DNA from: Candidatus Solibacter sp.
GTDB taxonomy: Bacteria > Acidobacteriota > Terriglobia > Bryobacterales > Bryobacteraceae
Assembly: GCA_025361425.1 (NCBI GenBank)
Contig: JANYAH010000135.1
Location: 1 to 49,804 of the forward strand
Length of the DNA stretch: 49,804 bases
Direction of reading: 5' to 3'
Positions 1 through 8,269 of this stretch are shown in pieces; the stretch's first letter is position 1; each line of letters starts with the position of its first letter. Below the pieces are notes generated by a model. That model did not search any database and had not been told where the DNA came from. It saw nothing but the letters and a program-made list of their open reading frames with translations. The position numbers were made by a program, and so were the translations under genes.

Positions 1-632
1 CCTATCCGGTTGCCGTTCGAACCCGGCGCACCATGATAGGTCAGCACGATGTGCGTGCCGCTGGCCGTGGCGCTCACCGCTCCCGCCGCTTGATTCGCCG
101 TGATCGCCGCCGCTAGCGCATAGGTGGCGCTCTCCAGTGTGTCGGCGCCGGTCAGACGGTAGTTGAAGTGTTGATCCAACCACGCCAGTTCGATGTAGTC
201 GCCCCCTGTCGGTGTTCCCTGCAAGTCGAACTCTACCCTTGCGTCCGCATACTCGCCCATCGCGGACGCGTAGTTCTTTAACGGAACTTTGTATAGCGTC
301 TCCGTTCCGCCGGATTCTGCCCAGACCCTCAGATACGGCCAGTCTACAGTCGGATAAAGCGTCGAGTCCAAAGGGATGCAATTCGTGCGCACTTCTTCAT
401 AGCTGAGTGTTAGTCCGCTCAAATCGCCATCCGGCAGATTTCGCAACGCCGGATATTCGAACACATTATCCCGATTCCACTCGATCACCACCCAATCGAA
501 TTGTTGTCGCCAGCATCCGGAAACCGTGAACCCCGCTGCCGACGCGCCGCTCAGCGCCGCCACCGCCGACGGCCGTTCAAAGTAGCATTGCATGTCCCGG
601 TCCGGACGCAGTTTGGAAAGTTGTTCCGCCAT
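1..632 (-). CDS. Tail/baseplate-region protein, 5' part only (cut by window edge)
   Basis: An open reading frame reads leftward from ATG at 632 to the window edge without a stop (210 residues seen, beginning MAEQLSKLRPDRDMQCYFER). Its start overlaps the stop of the tail hub gene (TAATG), so it is translationally coupled and belongs to the same phage-like operon. The visible part is rich in short beta-like stretches and aromatic residues, with no catalytic motif that I recognise. Its place after the hub suggests a tail-tip, fibre or receptor-binding component. That is inference from position; the family is not recognised. Confidence 0.7.
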   Translation of the reverse strand, partial: MAEQLSKLRPDRDMQCYFERPSAVAALSGASAAGFTVSGCWRQQFDWVVIEWNRDNVFEYPALRNLPDGDLSGLTLSYEEVRTNCIPLDSTLYPTVDWPYLRVWAESGGTETLYKVPLKNYASAMGEYADARVEFDLQGTPTGGDYIELAWLDQHFNYRLTGADTLESATYALAAAITANQAAGAVSATASGTHIVLTYHGAPGSNGNRI

Positions 633-3600
633 TAGAGTCGAATCAGTACTGTCAGGTTCGCGCCCGGATAGGTCTGTCCCACCGATAGCACCGCCAGCGT
701 CAGCTTCGCGCCCGCCGCCAGCGGTCCCGTGATATTTCCATCCGCGGCTGCCGAGGTAGTAAATCCCGCGGGAATCGATAGCGTACAATATGCCGCGCCA
801 TCCACGTCCACCCGCAGCCGCACCTCCGCATCCGCCACACTTCCCAGCACCGCGAAGACATCTCGCACGGAGTGTGCTGCCTCCACCACTAAAGCGGCAG
901 CCACCCGCTCTTCCACCGCCAGATATCCGTCCACCTGAATCGAGTACTGGCCTCCCGATAGCGTCCGCAGCCCCCGGTCCACCGCGCTCGTCAAGCTGTT
1001 ACTCCTCACCGGACTGTTGCCGCGCCGATTCGTCACGAACAACTCCGCGCTCGCCACCCGCACGTCGGGCAGCGTCACCGCTTGGCTCCAACTCCCGCTG
1101 TACGGGCTCCCGAAGAAGTTCGGCGGAAACGCCGCGATCACCGTCTTACTCCGCAGCGCGTAGACCGCCACTTGCGTGCCATGCGCCGCCGCTCGGCTGG
1201 AGTGCATCCCGCGCGTCACCTGGTATCGTGTTCCGCTGTTTGCAACCGCGTCCACCCGGACCACCTCCGCGTCGATCTGCACGAAACTTCCCGCCGTCGC
1301 ATCCCCTGCCGCGTTCAGTTCCAGTGAGCTGTCTGCGACGCTTACCGCCTGCGCCAGCATCAAGCCGGGCCGCCCGCGCAGTTCGTCCCAGTAATGCATC
1401 GTCAACGTGGCCGCTGAAATAGTGCTCGTGTTCGTCAGCTCTGTAAACGACACTCCGCTCAACTCCACCGTGCCGCCCCGCTGTCCCGTTCCCAACCCGA
1501 AGTAAGGTGTTGGAGGAACATTCACATCGCTTGTGCCGCTGCCGCCGATTTGCCACCGCGTCACCGTGGATAGCTCGGCGGAGCACTCCAGGTCGTTTAC
1601 GTTCGCCGCGCGTCCGCACACCTGCACCGTCTCGCCACCGCGGTTCGGCACCGCGAACTGTACCGGGCTGCTCTTGGCCAATGCTCCAAACTGCCACCCG
1701 GTCTCCGCCACCACGAAGTGGCTGCTCACATCCGGAATCACGGCCCACCCCGGCGTTACCGCGACCGTCGTGCTGGTATTGGCCGAGATCGCCCGCTCCT
1801 GTCCCGCGCCCCGCCCCCTGGTAATGCGCACCATCATGCCGCGGTACCGGTTCTCCGTCATATGCAGTCCGTCGTTTCCTACCGACGCCGCGCCGTGAAT
1901 CGTCGCCGCACTCTCGGGTTGCAGCTCCATCCGCCAATAGAAGTTCGCGTGGTCGAAGTTAGGGTCCAGCGGCGCGATCAACTCCTTGTTCAATCCCGTA
2001 TCTGTGAACTGCGCGGCATTCGCCTGGTTCGAGGCAATCCGGAACAGTTGCGCCGGTGTGCTCCCGCGATAAACGTGGAAGCCCGCCGTCCCTGGCGAAA
2101 AACTCAGACCGTGGATCGTCACGCCGCTGCCGTCGCTCAATGTGATCGCCCGGACAATAAAAGAAAGCAGACTCTCATTCCCCGATCCGTCCACCCCGGC
2201 CACCGCGTAGTAAAGCGTCTGCCCGCCATTCAGCGATCCGCCCGCCCCTGGCGTCGCAGCCAGATTCAGTAACGGGATACCCGGCCCCCCCGCCGCGGCG
2301 ACGGCTGGTGCTACGAACCCCACTCGAAGGTCCGTCTGCATTGAACCATCGTCCGCCGTGGTTACCGATTCCTCGACTCCGAACTGTATCTCGCCCTGCT
2401 CGTCCAGTACATTCCCGGGCAACGGTCGCGGAACGCCGATGCCGGCGCTGCCCTGGCGCCGTCCGCCGCTTGCCGACGTTACTTGTCCGTTGCTATCGGC
2501 ATACCACGAATCGTCATGTATCTGCGCCGTAATGGTGGAGATGCGGTGGTTCGCCCCGGGTGCGATCTTCTGTACCCGGAATGCCTGCCGGTTCAATCCC
2601 TCCTTGAGATACGTCACGGTGATCAAATCTCCCGGCCGGATCCCGAATGCCTTTACACTCGTCTCGAACTCCACGTACGTGTTGCCGCGCACGGAGCGGT
2701 CTAGGTTCAACTTCAATATCCTCGCCGCCTGGTCGAAATTCGGGATGCCCGCCGCCGCCAGTGTCTGCGATACTTCCTGCCCGCTGCGCGACACGTCGTC
2801 GGCGTCTACCAGGGAAAAACTGTCTTGTTGGTATTCGTTTAGCGAATCTTGAAATTCCACCGTGAACCGGTTCGGTGTGTCCGCCATACCGCGCGAATAG
2901 ACGCGAAAACTGGGCTCGCCAGACGGCTTCCGCATAATGCCCGAAAACCCGTTGCTGCCATCGCCGAATTCGTAGCTGGGCCATCCGCCATTCAGGGGTT
3001 GCGCGCTGTTGGACCACACTGCCTTATTCGGCATCTCTAGCGCCAGCGAATTCTCCACCCGCAGTTGCAGTGCGCCGTTCGCCCCATACGTCAACATCAG
3101 TCTCGCCGCGTTGCGAACCCCGCGCACCAAATCGCCCGCGCTCTTGCGCTTCTGCAGAACCAGGTTGCACTGGAATCGCGGCAACTCAATTGCGTTTCCG
3201 AAAAGGTCCAGAGCATTGATCGGCTCATCGCAGTACGCCGCCGCCGCCGCGAAGCTCGCCACTTCTATTTCCCCCAGGCTCCACCCCGCCCGCCGCAGGA
3301 TATCCAGCAGCACCCATGCCGGGTTGCTCGAATACTGCTCGCCGCTGTAGCTCCCGTCCACTCCATAAACCGGTAGCTTTAACCCTTGCACCAGCATCGT
3401 TACCTTGGGCAGACTCTGTCCGTTGTTGATCCGGTTCGGCACCACCACCGAAAGGCACGCCATGCTCCCGTACGGGTCTCCCGCCGGTCGTCCCATTCCA
3501 TCCAGAAAATCGTAGTTGAAGCCCCCGGTTCGCGTGCCCAGCGTCGCCACGTTATACCAGCCGGTTCCCGTCATGTTGGTCCCCGCAACTCCCGCCGGAA

Positions 3601-4516
3601 TCTCCACGTCATTCACCAGAACCTTCAGCACTCCTTGAATCTCTCCTAGACCCAGCAGCACTTCCATGCGCGTCAAGTTGCCGTCATTGCGCGCCAACAC
3701 CACCGGCGGTTGATACCACGCCGTTCCGTAAACCATCGGAACAAAGTCGTTATACCGAGCTTCATTTACCGAGACCGCCGATGTGTGTGCGCTCTTGTCT
3801 CCGTAAGTCCTCACCGAAATCGCTGGAGGTACAAACTCGATTCCGCCGAAGTTCCGGAACATCCCCCGCGCCTCGCAGTTCGTCCGCGTGTAGCCGCATC
3901 CGGCAAACGCCACACTGCCTTCCAATTCCCCCGTTCCGCCCGCCACCCCCGCCGAGTAGCCGCACCGGTAATAGCGTGAGTATTTCCCCCTCGCGCCCCC
4001 ATCCACCGCCTCCGTGCGCTGCGGTCCGTCGCTCGGAAACTCCCACGGGCACCGCCGCTGGATCCGCACTTGCGGCAGCAACAACCGTTGCAGGTTCATG
4101 CGGTTCGTTGCCGTGATGCGGAATGTGGCTTCCAGAATCTCGTCTGGTGGGTTGCAGATCCCCTGGAATAGCACGGACCGCTCCGTCAACGGCGCGCCGT
4201 TCCGTAAATCGTAAAATACCAAACCCGCCGTCAAACGCGCACCCTTCCACCCCGTGGCCCGTTCGATCTGCGAACAGTGCGAGTCCGCGTTCGCCAGCAC
4301 CAGCGAAATCCGCGGCACTCCGTCCACGCCTTGACCGGACGAAGCCTGAAGTTCGAATACATTGTGCCGCAGCACTCTCGCGCTGTAGGCTACTTCTCCC
4401 ACCCGCACCGCGTGCGTACTCCAGTGTTCCGTCTGGCCATCGGGGAGTATGCAGTCAAACAGCAGCAGCGGCGTGTCTGTGACGGCTTGTTCCTTGAGAT
4501 CAAAGATGGTTTGCAT
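632..4516 (-). CDS. Phage-like tail tip hub: gpL-like Fe-S domain fused to gpJ-like hub
   Basis: 1294 residues. The first ~230 resemble the lambda minor tail protein L / DUF2163 (GTA gp13) type. Four cysteines (C156, C184, C207, C214), in contexts RRCPWEF, YRCGYSAG, AGCGYTR and NCEARGMFRNFGG, match the layout of the iron-sulfur-binding C-terminal domain of gpL. Residues ~230-700 look like the gpJ-type host-specificity hub. The rest is a string of beta-sandwich-like modules, including one at ~745-845 with a VYRGSTPAQ motif also found, in variant form, in the head-proximal gene at 8770-9504. It overlaps the upstream gene by 17 bp and the downstream gene by one base, so all are in one operon. 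The family assignment is from pattern recognition; the gpL+gpJ fusion is read directly from the single frame. Confidence 0.8.
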   Translation of the reverse strand: MQTIFDLKEQAVTDTPLLLFDCILPDGQTEHWSTHAVRVGEVAYSARVLRHNVFELQASSGQGVDGVPRISLVLANADSHCSQIERATGWKGARLTAGLVFYDLRNGAPLTERSVLFQGICNPPDEILEATFRITATNRMNLQRLLLPQVRIQRRCPWEFPSDGPQRTEAVDGGARGKYSRYYRCGYSAGVAGGTGELEGSVAFAGCGYTRTNCEARGMFRNFGGIEFVPPAISVRTYGDKSAHTSAVSVNEARYNDFVPMVYGTAWYQPPVVLARNDGNLTRMEVLLGLGEIQGVLKVLVNDVEIPAGVAGTNMTGTGWYNVATLGTRTGGFNYDFLDGMGRPAGDPYGSMACLSVVVPNRINNGQSLPKVTMLVQGLKLPVYGVDGSYSGEQYSSNPAWVLLDILRRAGWSLGEIEVASFAAAAAYCDEPINALDLFGNAIELPRFQCNLVLQKRKSAGDLVRGVRNAARLMLTYGANGALQLRVENSLALEMPNKAVWSNSAQPLNGGWPSYEFGDGSNGFSGIMRKPSGEPSFRVYSRGMADTPNRFTVEFQDSLNEYQQDSFSLVDADDVSRSGQEVSQTLAAAGIPNFDQAARILKLNLDRSVRGNTYVEFETSVKAFGIRPGDLITVTYLKEGLNRQAFRVQKIAPGANHRISTITAQIHDDSWYADSNGQVTSASGGRRQGSAGIGVPRPLPGNVLDEQGEIQFGVEESVTTADDGSMQTDLRVGFVAPAVAAAGGPGIPLLNLAATPGAGGSLNGGQTLYYAVAGVDGSGNESLLSFIVRAITLSDGSGVTIHGLSFSPGTAGFHVYRGSTPAQLFRIASNQANAAQFTDTGLNKELIAPLDPNFDHANFYWRMELQPESAATIHGAASVGNDGLHMTENRYRGMMVRITRGRGAGQERAISANTSTTVAVTPGWAVIPDVSSHFVVAETGWQFGALAKSSPVQFAVPNRGGETVQVCGRAANVNDLECSAELSTVTRWQIGGSGTSDVNVPPTPYFGLGTGQRGGTVELSGVSFTELTNTSTISAATLTMHYWDELRGRPGLMLAQAVSVADSSLELNAAGDATAGSFVQIDAEVVRVDAVANSGTRYQVTRGMHSSRAAAHGTQVAVYALRSKTVIAAFPPNFFGSPYSGSWSQAVTLPDVRVASAELFVTNRRGNSPVRSNSLTSAVDRGLRTLSGGQYSIQVDGYLAVEERVAAALVVEAAHSVRDVFAVLGSVADAEVRLRVDVDGAAYCTLSIPAGFTTSAAADGNITGPLAAGAKLTLAVLSVGQTYPGANLTVLIRL

Positions 4517-5282
4517 GAATAATCTTTACCGTGCAGGAATGGCGATTCACGTCGGTTCCGGTAATCGTCAGCACATCCTCGCCCAGGTGCGCGTCTTCGT
4601 ATACACCGCCGCGCGCGCTGGCTTTGTAGCCCGATGCCGCGGTTTGCGCTTCCACCTGCAGCCCGTACACTTCCACTACATCGCCCGCCCCAATCTCCAT
4701 CGCGAACCGCACCGACGTGGCGCCCGCGTCTCCCCTGCGGGTCCAGGCGATCCGCGTCCAATCGCTGGTCACCACCCGTCCCGCCGTTTCCCTACCTACC
4801 GTCAACCCCACGCTGGTCACCAGCGCCGCCCTGACGTACGCGCTCAGACAGTACTGGTATTCTCCCGGCGCTGCCAGCGTCTGCCCGGCCGCTTGCCCTG
4901 CTTCCCCGTTGTTGCTCAACCGCCACGCTCGCGTGCCGCCCCGCGGATCCGTGATGCCCCCGGTCAGGCTTAATAGCGGATCTTTCTGCCAGGCGGATTG
5001 GTCCAGTTGGTCGCTCCAGGCCAGAAGATTTCCCGCCGGGTCCAGGAACGTGAACCCATTCAGCGTGCCTTCCGCGGCCCCAAAGAACGCTCGCAGCGCC
5101 GCTGCCTCCTCATCGCTCAGGTCCGTGTAGGCCAGCAGCCATTCCGTAATCCCGGCCGCCGGATCCGCCAGTTTGATCGTGCTGCCATCGGCGGCTCGAT
5201 TGACCACCGTCCGCGCCCACCGGTTTTTCTGCACCGGGAATTGGCTCAGCGCACCGCTCCCGAGTTGTGGATATGCCCGCAT
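4500..5282 (-). CDS. Distal-tail (Dit-like) protein with C-terminal carbohydrate-binding-like jelly roll
   Basis: 260 residues. The N-terminal ~95 residues (YPQLGSGALSQFPV ... FTFLDPAGN) are a clear paralogue of the neighbouring 118-residue protein (FPKLKTNAIAQYPV ... FTFTDPWDG). This domain type, DUF2460-like, corresponds to distal tail proteins that ring the tail tube end. Residues ~105-235 resemble a CBM_4_9-like jelly roll common on phage tail proteins (QTLAAPGEYQYCLSAYV, WTRIAWTRRGDAG, VYGLQVEAQTAASGYKAS), suggesting glycan adhesion. It starts 5 bp after the upstream gene and overlaps the hub gene by 17 bp. Function is inferred from similarity patterns and position. Confidence 0.7.
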   Translation of the reverse strand: MRAYPQLGSGALSQFPVQKNRWARTVVNRAADGSTIKLADPAAGITEWLLAYTDLSDEEAAALRAFFGAAEGTLNGFTFLDPAGNLLAWSDQLDQSAWQKDPLLSLTGGITDPRGGTRAWRLSNNGEAGQAAGQTLAAPGEYQYCLSAYVRAALVTSVGLTVGRETAGRVVTSDWTRIAWTRRGDAGATSVRFAMEIGAGDVVEVYGLQVEAQTAASGYKASARGGVYEDAHLGEDVLTITGTDVNRHSCTVKIIHANHL

Positions 5283-5287
5283 GATAA

Positions 5288-5644
5288 TCAGATGTTCTCT
5301 ACCACGGTCAGCCTGGTGCTCCCGCGCATCTCCGCCTCGGTCACGAATGCCACTCCGTCCCCAGCCAAGCTGCAGTTATCGTGGACACTCCCGTCCCATG
5401 GGTCGGTGAACGTGAAACTGCCGAACGCTCCCTGCCTGGCCAAAAAGAACTCCTCGATCGCCGCCAGTTCACCCTCATCCAGTTGGCTCAATTGGATATC
5501 CCACTCCAGCCGCGCAACCGCCGAATCGCGATAACGCTGTTCGCTCCCATCGACGAAACGCACCGTCTGGTTCTGGTACTGCTCGCGTCGAACTACCGGA
5601 TACTGCGCGATCGCGTTGGTTTTCAATTTCGGGAAGGTGGCCAT
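5288..5644 (-). CDS. Distal-tail (Dit-like, DUF2460-type) protein
   Basis: 118 residues forming a single domain: FPKLKTNAIAQYP near the start, DGSEQRYRD at ~33-41, a LDEGELAAIEEFF helix and FGSFTFTDPWDGSVHDNC near the end. This is the compact distal-tail type of Acidobacteria phage regions and resembles GTA gp12. It lies one base after the tape-measure-like gene and just upstream of a longer paralogue, giving the usual order of tape measure, distal tail and hub. It is probably a structural ring at the tail tip. Confidence 0.7.
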   Translation of the reverse strand: MATFPKLKTNAIAQYPVVRREQYQNQTVRFVDGSEQRYRDSAVARLEWDIQLSQLDEGELAAIEEFFLARQGAFGSFTFTDPWDGSVHDNCSLAGDGVAFVTEAEMRGSTRLTVVENI

Positions 5645-5645
5645 A

Positions 5646-6338
5646 TCAAAGCTCGTTTACCACATCGTTGATCGCGTTCATATTTAGCATCGCGTCCCGC
5701 ACTGCCAGCGCAATGTCGTTGCTCCGGTCCATAAAGGAGCGCGCATCCATCGCCTGCACGTTGACCGTGATCTGCGCCGCCGCGCCACTCACCGCGGCCC
5801 TCGAACCCCCGCTTGCCCCGTCTTCTGCGTAGCTCCGCGGCATTCTCACTTGGTCGTATTCCTGACCCGTCACCCGCCCATTGATAGGAACATTCGCACC
5901 CCCGCTTTGCCTCGCTTCTGCATAGCTCCGCGGCATTCCCGTCTGGTCGTATTCCAGACCCGTCACTCGTCCACGGCTCTCCGCTGCCTGGAAATCGATC
6001 GCCGCCGGCAGCGCGTATTTCACCAGCGGCGCAGGCGCCGCCGCAGCTCCCCCGCTAAATAGACTCACCAAACCGCTGATCAACGGTGCCAGCCCGAACC
6101 CGCTCGTCAGCACCGTGGACGCCACCGATCCCAACGTGCTCCCGCTGTCCTTCGACGTTGTCTGCGTCGCAGTCTGCGTCTTGCTCGACGCCACCGGCGT
6201 CGGGTAACCGCTCCGCAGTTCGCTAATCTGCGCGATCACATCGCCCAACATCGCCGTTGCATCCCCAATGGCCGACGTTTGTCGCCCCGATACCGCCAGA
6301 AACTGCCGATATAGCTCGTCTTGTGTTGTGCTCGCCAT
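5646..6338 (-). CDS. Short tape-measure-like tail protein with internal repeat
   Basis: 230 residues. A hydrophobic Gly/Ala segment (VLTSGFGLAPLISGLVSLF, ~76-94) sits in the middle. The C-terminus (VNVQAMDARSFMDRSNDIA then LAVRDAMLN) has the helical form typical of tape-measure C-termini. Between them are two 25-residue repeats (GRVTG-EYDQ--MPRSYAE type) with a 31-residue period. Its position between the tail chaperone and the distal tail proteins is the tape-measure slot. It has an AGAGAGG-like ribosome-binding site (GAGAGAGG, about 6 nt from ATG). At 230 residues it is far shorter than siphophage tape measures and close to the ~220 residues I recall for the RcGTA tape measure. The role is inferred. 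Confidence 0.6.
   Translation of the reverse strand: MASTTQDELYRQFLAVSGRQTSAIGDATAMLGDVIAQISELRSGYPTPVASSKTQTATQTTSKDSGSTLGSVASTVLTSGFGLAPLISGLVSLFSGGAAAAPAPLVKYALPAAIDFQAAESRGRVTGLEYDQTGMPRSYAEARQSGGANVPINGRVTGQEYDQVRMPRSYAEDGASGGSRAAVSGAAAQITVNVQAMDARSFMDRSNDIALAVRDAMLNMNAINDVVNEL
5805..5972 (-). repeat. Two tandem coding repeats, 31-codon period, within the tape-measure-like gene
   Basis: Residues 123-147 and 154-178 of the tape-measure-like protein share GRVTG, EYDQ, MPRSYAE and a trailing SGG at the same spacing, and the DNA is also very similar. The period is 93 bp. It looks like a recent in-frame duplication. Confidence 0.8.
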
Positions 6339-6366
6339 TGTTCGCCTCTCTGCTCGCCGCTCTCTC

Positions 6367-7121
6367 TCACATCCCTCGCCGCCCGGCCAGATCCTCCGCC
6401 GCCCATGCCTGTTCCAAAATCAGGAATCCCTCCACCTGCCGCGCGCTCAACTCCCCGAAGTTCATCCCGCCCAGCCGTCGCCGCACCAGGAAGTCCTCCA
6501 CCATCACTTCGCTCTCCGCCGTAATGTAAGACTTGGGGCAGCTCTCGGTTGCCACCGTTTTCCGCGCCCACACCGGTGCCCCTTTGCCGTCCTGTGGCAA
6601 CCCCAGCCAACCGCACCGCCGGCGCACCTCCAGGCCAGATCTCCGGCACGCGTCGCACTCCCAACCGGCCTGGTTGGAAAACTGAAAATGGAAGGCGACT
6701 AGGAGTTTTTTCTTTCTTCTTCGCTCAGCCCTGTCTCTTTGTGGACCGCTGCCAGCGCCTCCCGGAATAGCTCCTCGGGTCCGCTCTCCGCCAGCAACTC
6801 CACGCCCGCGTCACGGCCATCCACCACCAGCCCCAAGATCGCTGTCACGCCCCACGTCACATAGACCCGTTCGATTTCAGCCCGCAGCAGCGCCGCATCC
6901 ATCTTGTCGCCCGAGTCCTCGCTGGCCGTCAGAAACTCCGTACGCCGCGTCAGGTCCCGCACCCGCCGCATCAATTCCACTCGCCGTCCGAACGACATCT
7001 TCGCGATCGTGAATGTTACCCCCGGAACCGCCCGCGATTCCACCACCACTTCGCTGGCGTAGCTGCTCCCCGCAATTCCTTCCGCCACCTGTCGCTTAGC
7101 CGAATGCCACGGAAATTTCAT
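6367..7121 (-). CDS. Tail assembly chaperone long form (G-T type), predicted -1 frameshift product
   Basis: Proposed product of 251 residues. The zero frame is read from 7121 to the heptamer A AAA AAC at 6711-6705, then the -1 frame continues from 6705 to the TGA at 6367. The -1 frame has no stop across the junction. It carries a zinc-binding-like segment just after the junction (WECDAC, then RRRC and ESC further on) and a helical C-terminus with an LSARQVEGFLILEQAW motif. In lambda and many siphophages the G and G-T chaperones are made this way from this operon position, between tail tube and tape measure. The downstream frame lacks a convincing start of its own apart from a GTG at 6627 that would miss the CxxC. 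The frameshift is a prediction from sequence. Confidence 0.72.
6699..7121 (-). CDS. Tail assembly chaperone short form (G type)
   Basis: 140 residues ending ...SEEERKNS at a TAG just after the slippery heptamer. It is mostly helical with a central RRVELMRRVRDLTRRTEFL segment, consistent with the small chaperone that coats the tape measure during tail assembly (compare GTA gp10). It overlaps the tail tube gene by 26 bp. Only a weak GGA-type ribosome-binding site is seen, so translational coupling is likely. Assignment rests on position, size and the frameshift signal. Confidence 0.68.
   Translation of the reverse strand: MKFPWHSAKRQVAEGIAGSSYASEVVVESRAVPGVTFTIAKMSFGRRVELMRRVRDLTRRTEFLTASEDSGDKMDAALLRAEIERVYVTWGVTAILGLVVDGRDAGVELLAESGPEELFREALAAVHKETGLSEEERKNS
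6705..6711 (-). promoter_or_regulatory. Slippery heptamer A AAA AAC for programmed -1 frameshift
   Basis: In the zero frame the minus strand reads AGA AAA AAC TCC TAG. The X XXY YYZ heptamer is in perfect register, six bases before the zero-frame stop. A purine-rich GAAGAAGAAAG run directly upstream could act as the Shine-Dalgarno-like stimulator seen in bacterial frameshift sites. Confidence 0.72.
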
Positions 7122-8268
7122 CGTCCACGGTCCCCTGTGCCCGCGATGCCCGGAAACGCCACTGCAGCCGGTTCTCTCCGTCGTCGAACTCCGGCACTTC
7201 CGGCACCACGCTCTTCAGATAGATCCCCATCAACTGGCCATCGGCCTCGCCCAGTTGGAGCATCACGCTGATCGGCGATTGCTGCCGCGCTGCCTGGTAC
7301 AGCTCCTTCGTGGCATCATCGTCCCGTGTGTAGATGTCGAAAGCCGCCGTCACCGTCCGCTTGCCCGGTGAAATCGCCAGTGCCCCGCACGGTCCGAATT
7401 CCCGGTTCCTCGCGTCCAGTTCATTCTTCACTGCGATCGTCGCTGCCGTGATCGTGCAGAACCGCGATGGCCCCGTCCCCAACCACGCCTGCCCCATATG
7501 TCCTGGCACGATCGAGTAGTCGAACGCCGCTACCGCTGGCTCCTCCGGAAAGCTTTGCAATTGCGCCGCGCCGGCCTCGAAGCTCGCGTTGTCCAGCACG
7601 TCCTTCGCGATGCCGCTGAAACGGAATTCGTGGTAATCCCCATTCACAAGAATCTCCATTAGGTCCACCCCCGCCCCGTGCATCAGCCGCTGCACCGCCG
7701 TCGCAGGGCTCCAGTAGTCGAAGATGCTCACGCTCTTCAGCTCCGTCGCCGGCGCATACGTCACCGTCGCCGTGATCGCCGCTCCCGCCGCCGGCAACAC
7801 CAGAAACCGCGCATTCAGTTGTACTGTTTGCGCATCCACAATCGCCGCCACGAACCGGATCTCGCCCCCCGAGCAGACTGCCTGGCCCGGCGCCAGCCCG
7901 TGCGGCGCTCCGAATCCGAGCTGCCCCGTCACCGTGCTCGATGCCACAATCCCTCCTCCGTACCAGACCGGGCTCCCCCCCATCGCCGCCTCGAACAGCG
8001 GACCGTATCCCGGCCCTGCCGCCGTCTTGTCCCAACTCGTCAAGTACGTCTGCAAGTCGAATGCGGTGCGCCGCCTCACTCCAACCGGCACACCCCCGAA
8101 CGTCCGGCTCCCCGTCTTGTCGCGCCGCGTCCCTGTCTCCACCTGCTGCCGGATCCCCAGCTTGACGGCCGGAATCCGATTCGCGGCCGTGATCGATTCC
8201 ACTTTCCCGTACGCATTCTCCAACGCCGTGTAGAATCGATTCGCGTTGGACGAAATATATGTAGACAT
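7096..8268 (-). CDS. Major tail tube-like protein
   Basis: 390 residues. Early motifs (NRFYTALENAYG, KLGIRQQ, RRDKTGSRTFGG) and the C-terminal half resemble phage tail tube proteins. A central Gly/Ala/Val-rich stretch at ~105-170 resembles an inserted Ig-like domain. It starts one base after the upstream gene and overlaps the chaperone gene by 26 bp, matching the order tube, chaperone, tape measure. It presumably polymerises into the tail tube; the assignment comes from context and general sequence character. Confidence 0.65.
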   Translation of the reverse strand: MSTYISSNANRFYTALENAYGKVESITAANRIPAVKLGIRQQVETGTRRDKTGSRTFGGVPVGVRRRTAFDLQTYLTSWDKTAAGPGYGPLFEAAMGGSPVWYGGGIVASSTVTGQLGFGAPHGLAPGQAVCSGGEIRFVAAIVDAQTVQLNARFLVLPAAGAAITATVTYAPATELKSVSIFDYWSPATAVQRLMHGAGVDLMEILVNGDYHEFRFSGIAKDVLDNASFEAGAAQLQSFPEEPAVAAFDYSIVPGHMGQAWLGTGPSRFCTITAATIAVKNELDARNREFGPCGALAISPGKRTVTAAFDIYTRDDDATKELYQAARQQSPISVMLQLGEADGQLMGIYLKSVVPEVPEFDDGENRLQWRFRASRAQGTVDDEISVAFG

Positions 8269-8269
8269 A

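Noticed and set aside
6236-6664. Minus-strand open frame overlapping the chaperone extension and the tape-measure-like start
   Set aside because: Low-complexity Gly/Arg composition. The -1 frame reached by the slippery heptamer is the one with meaningful motifs.
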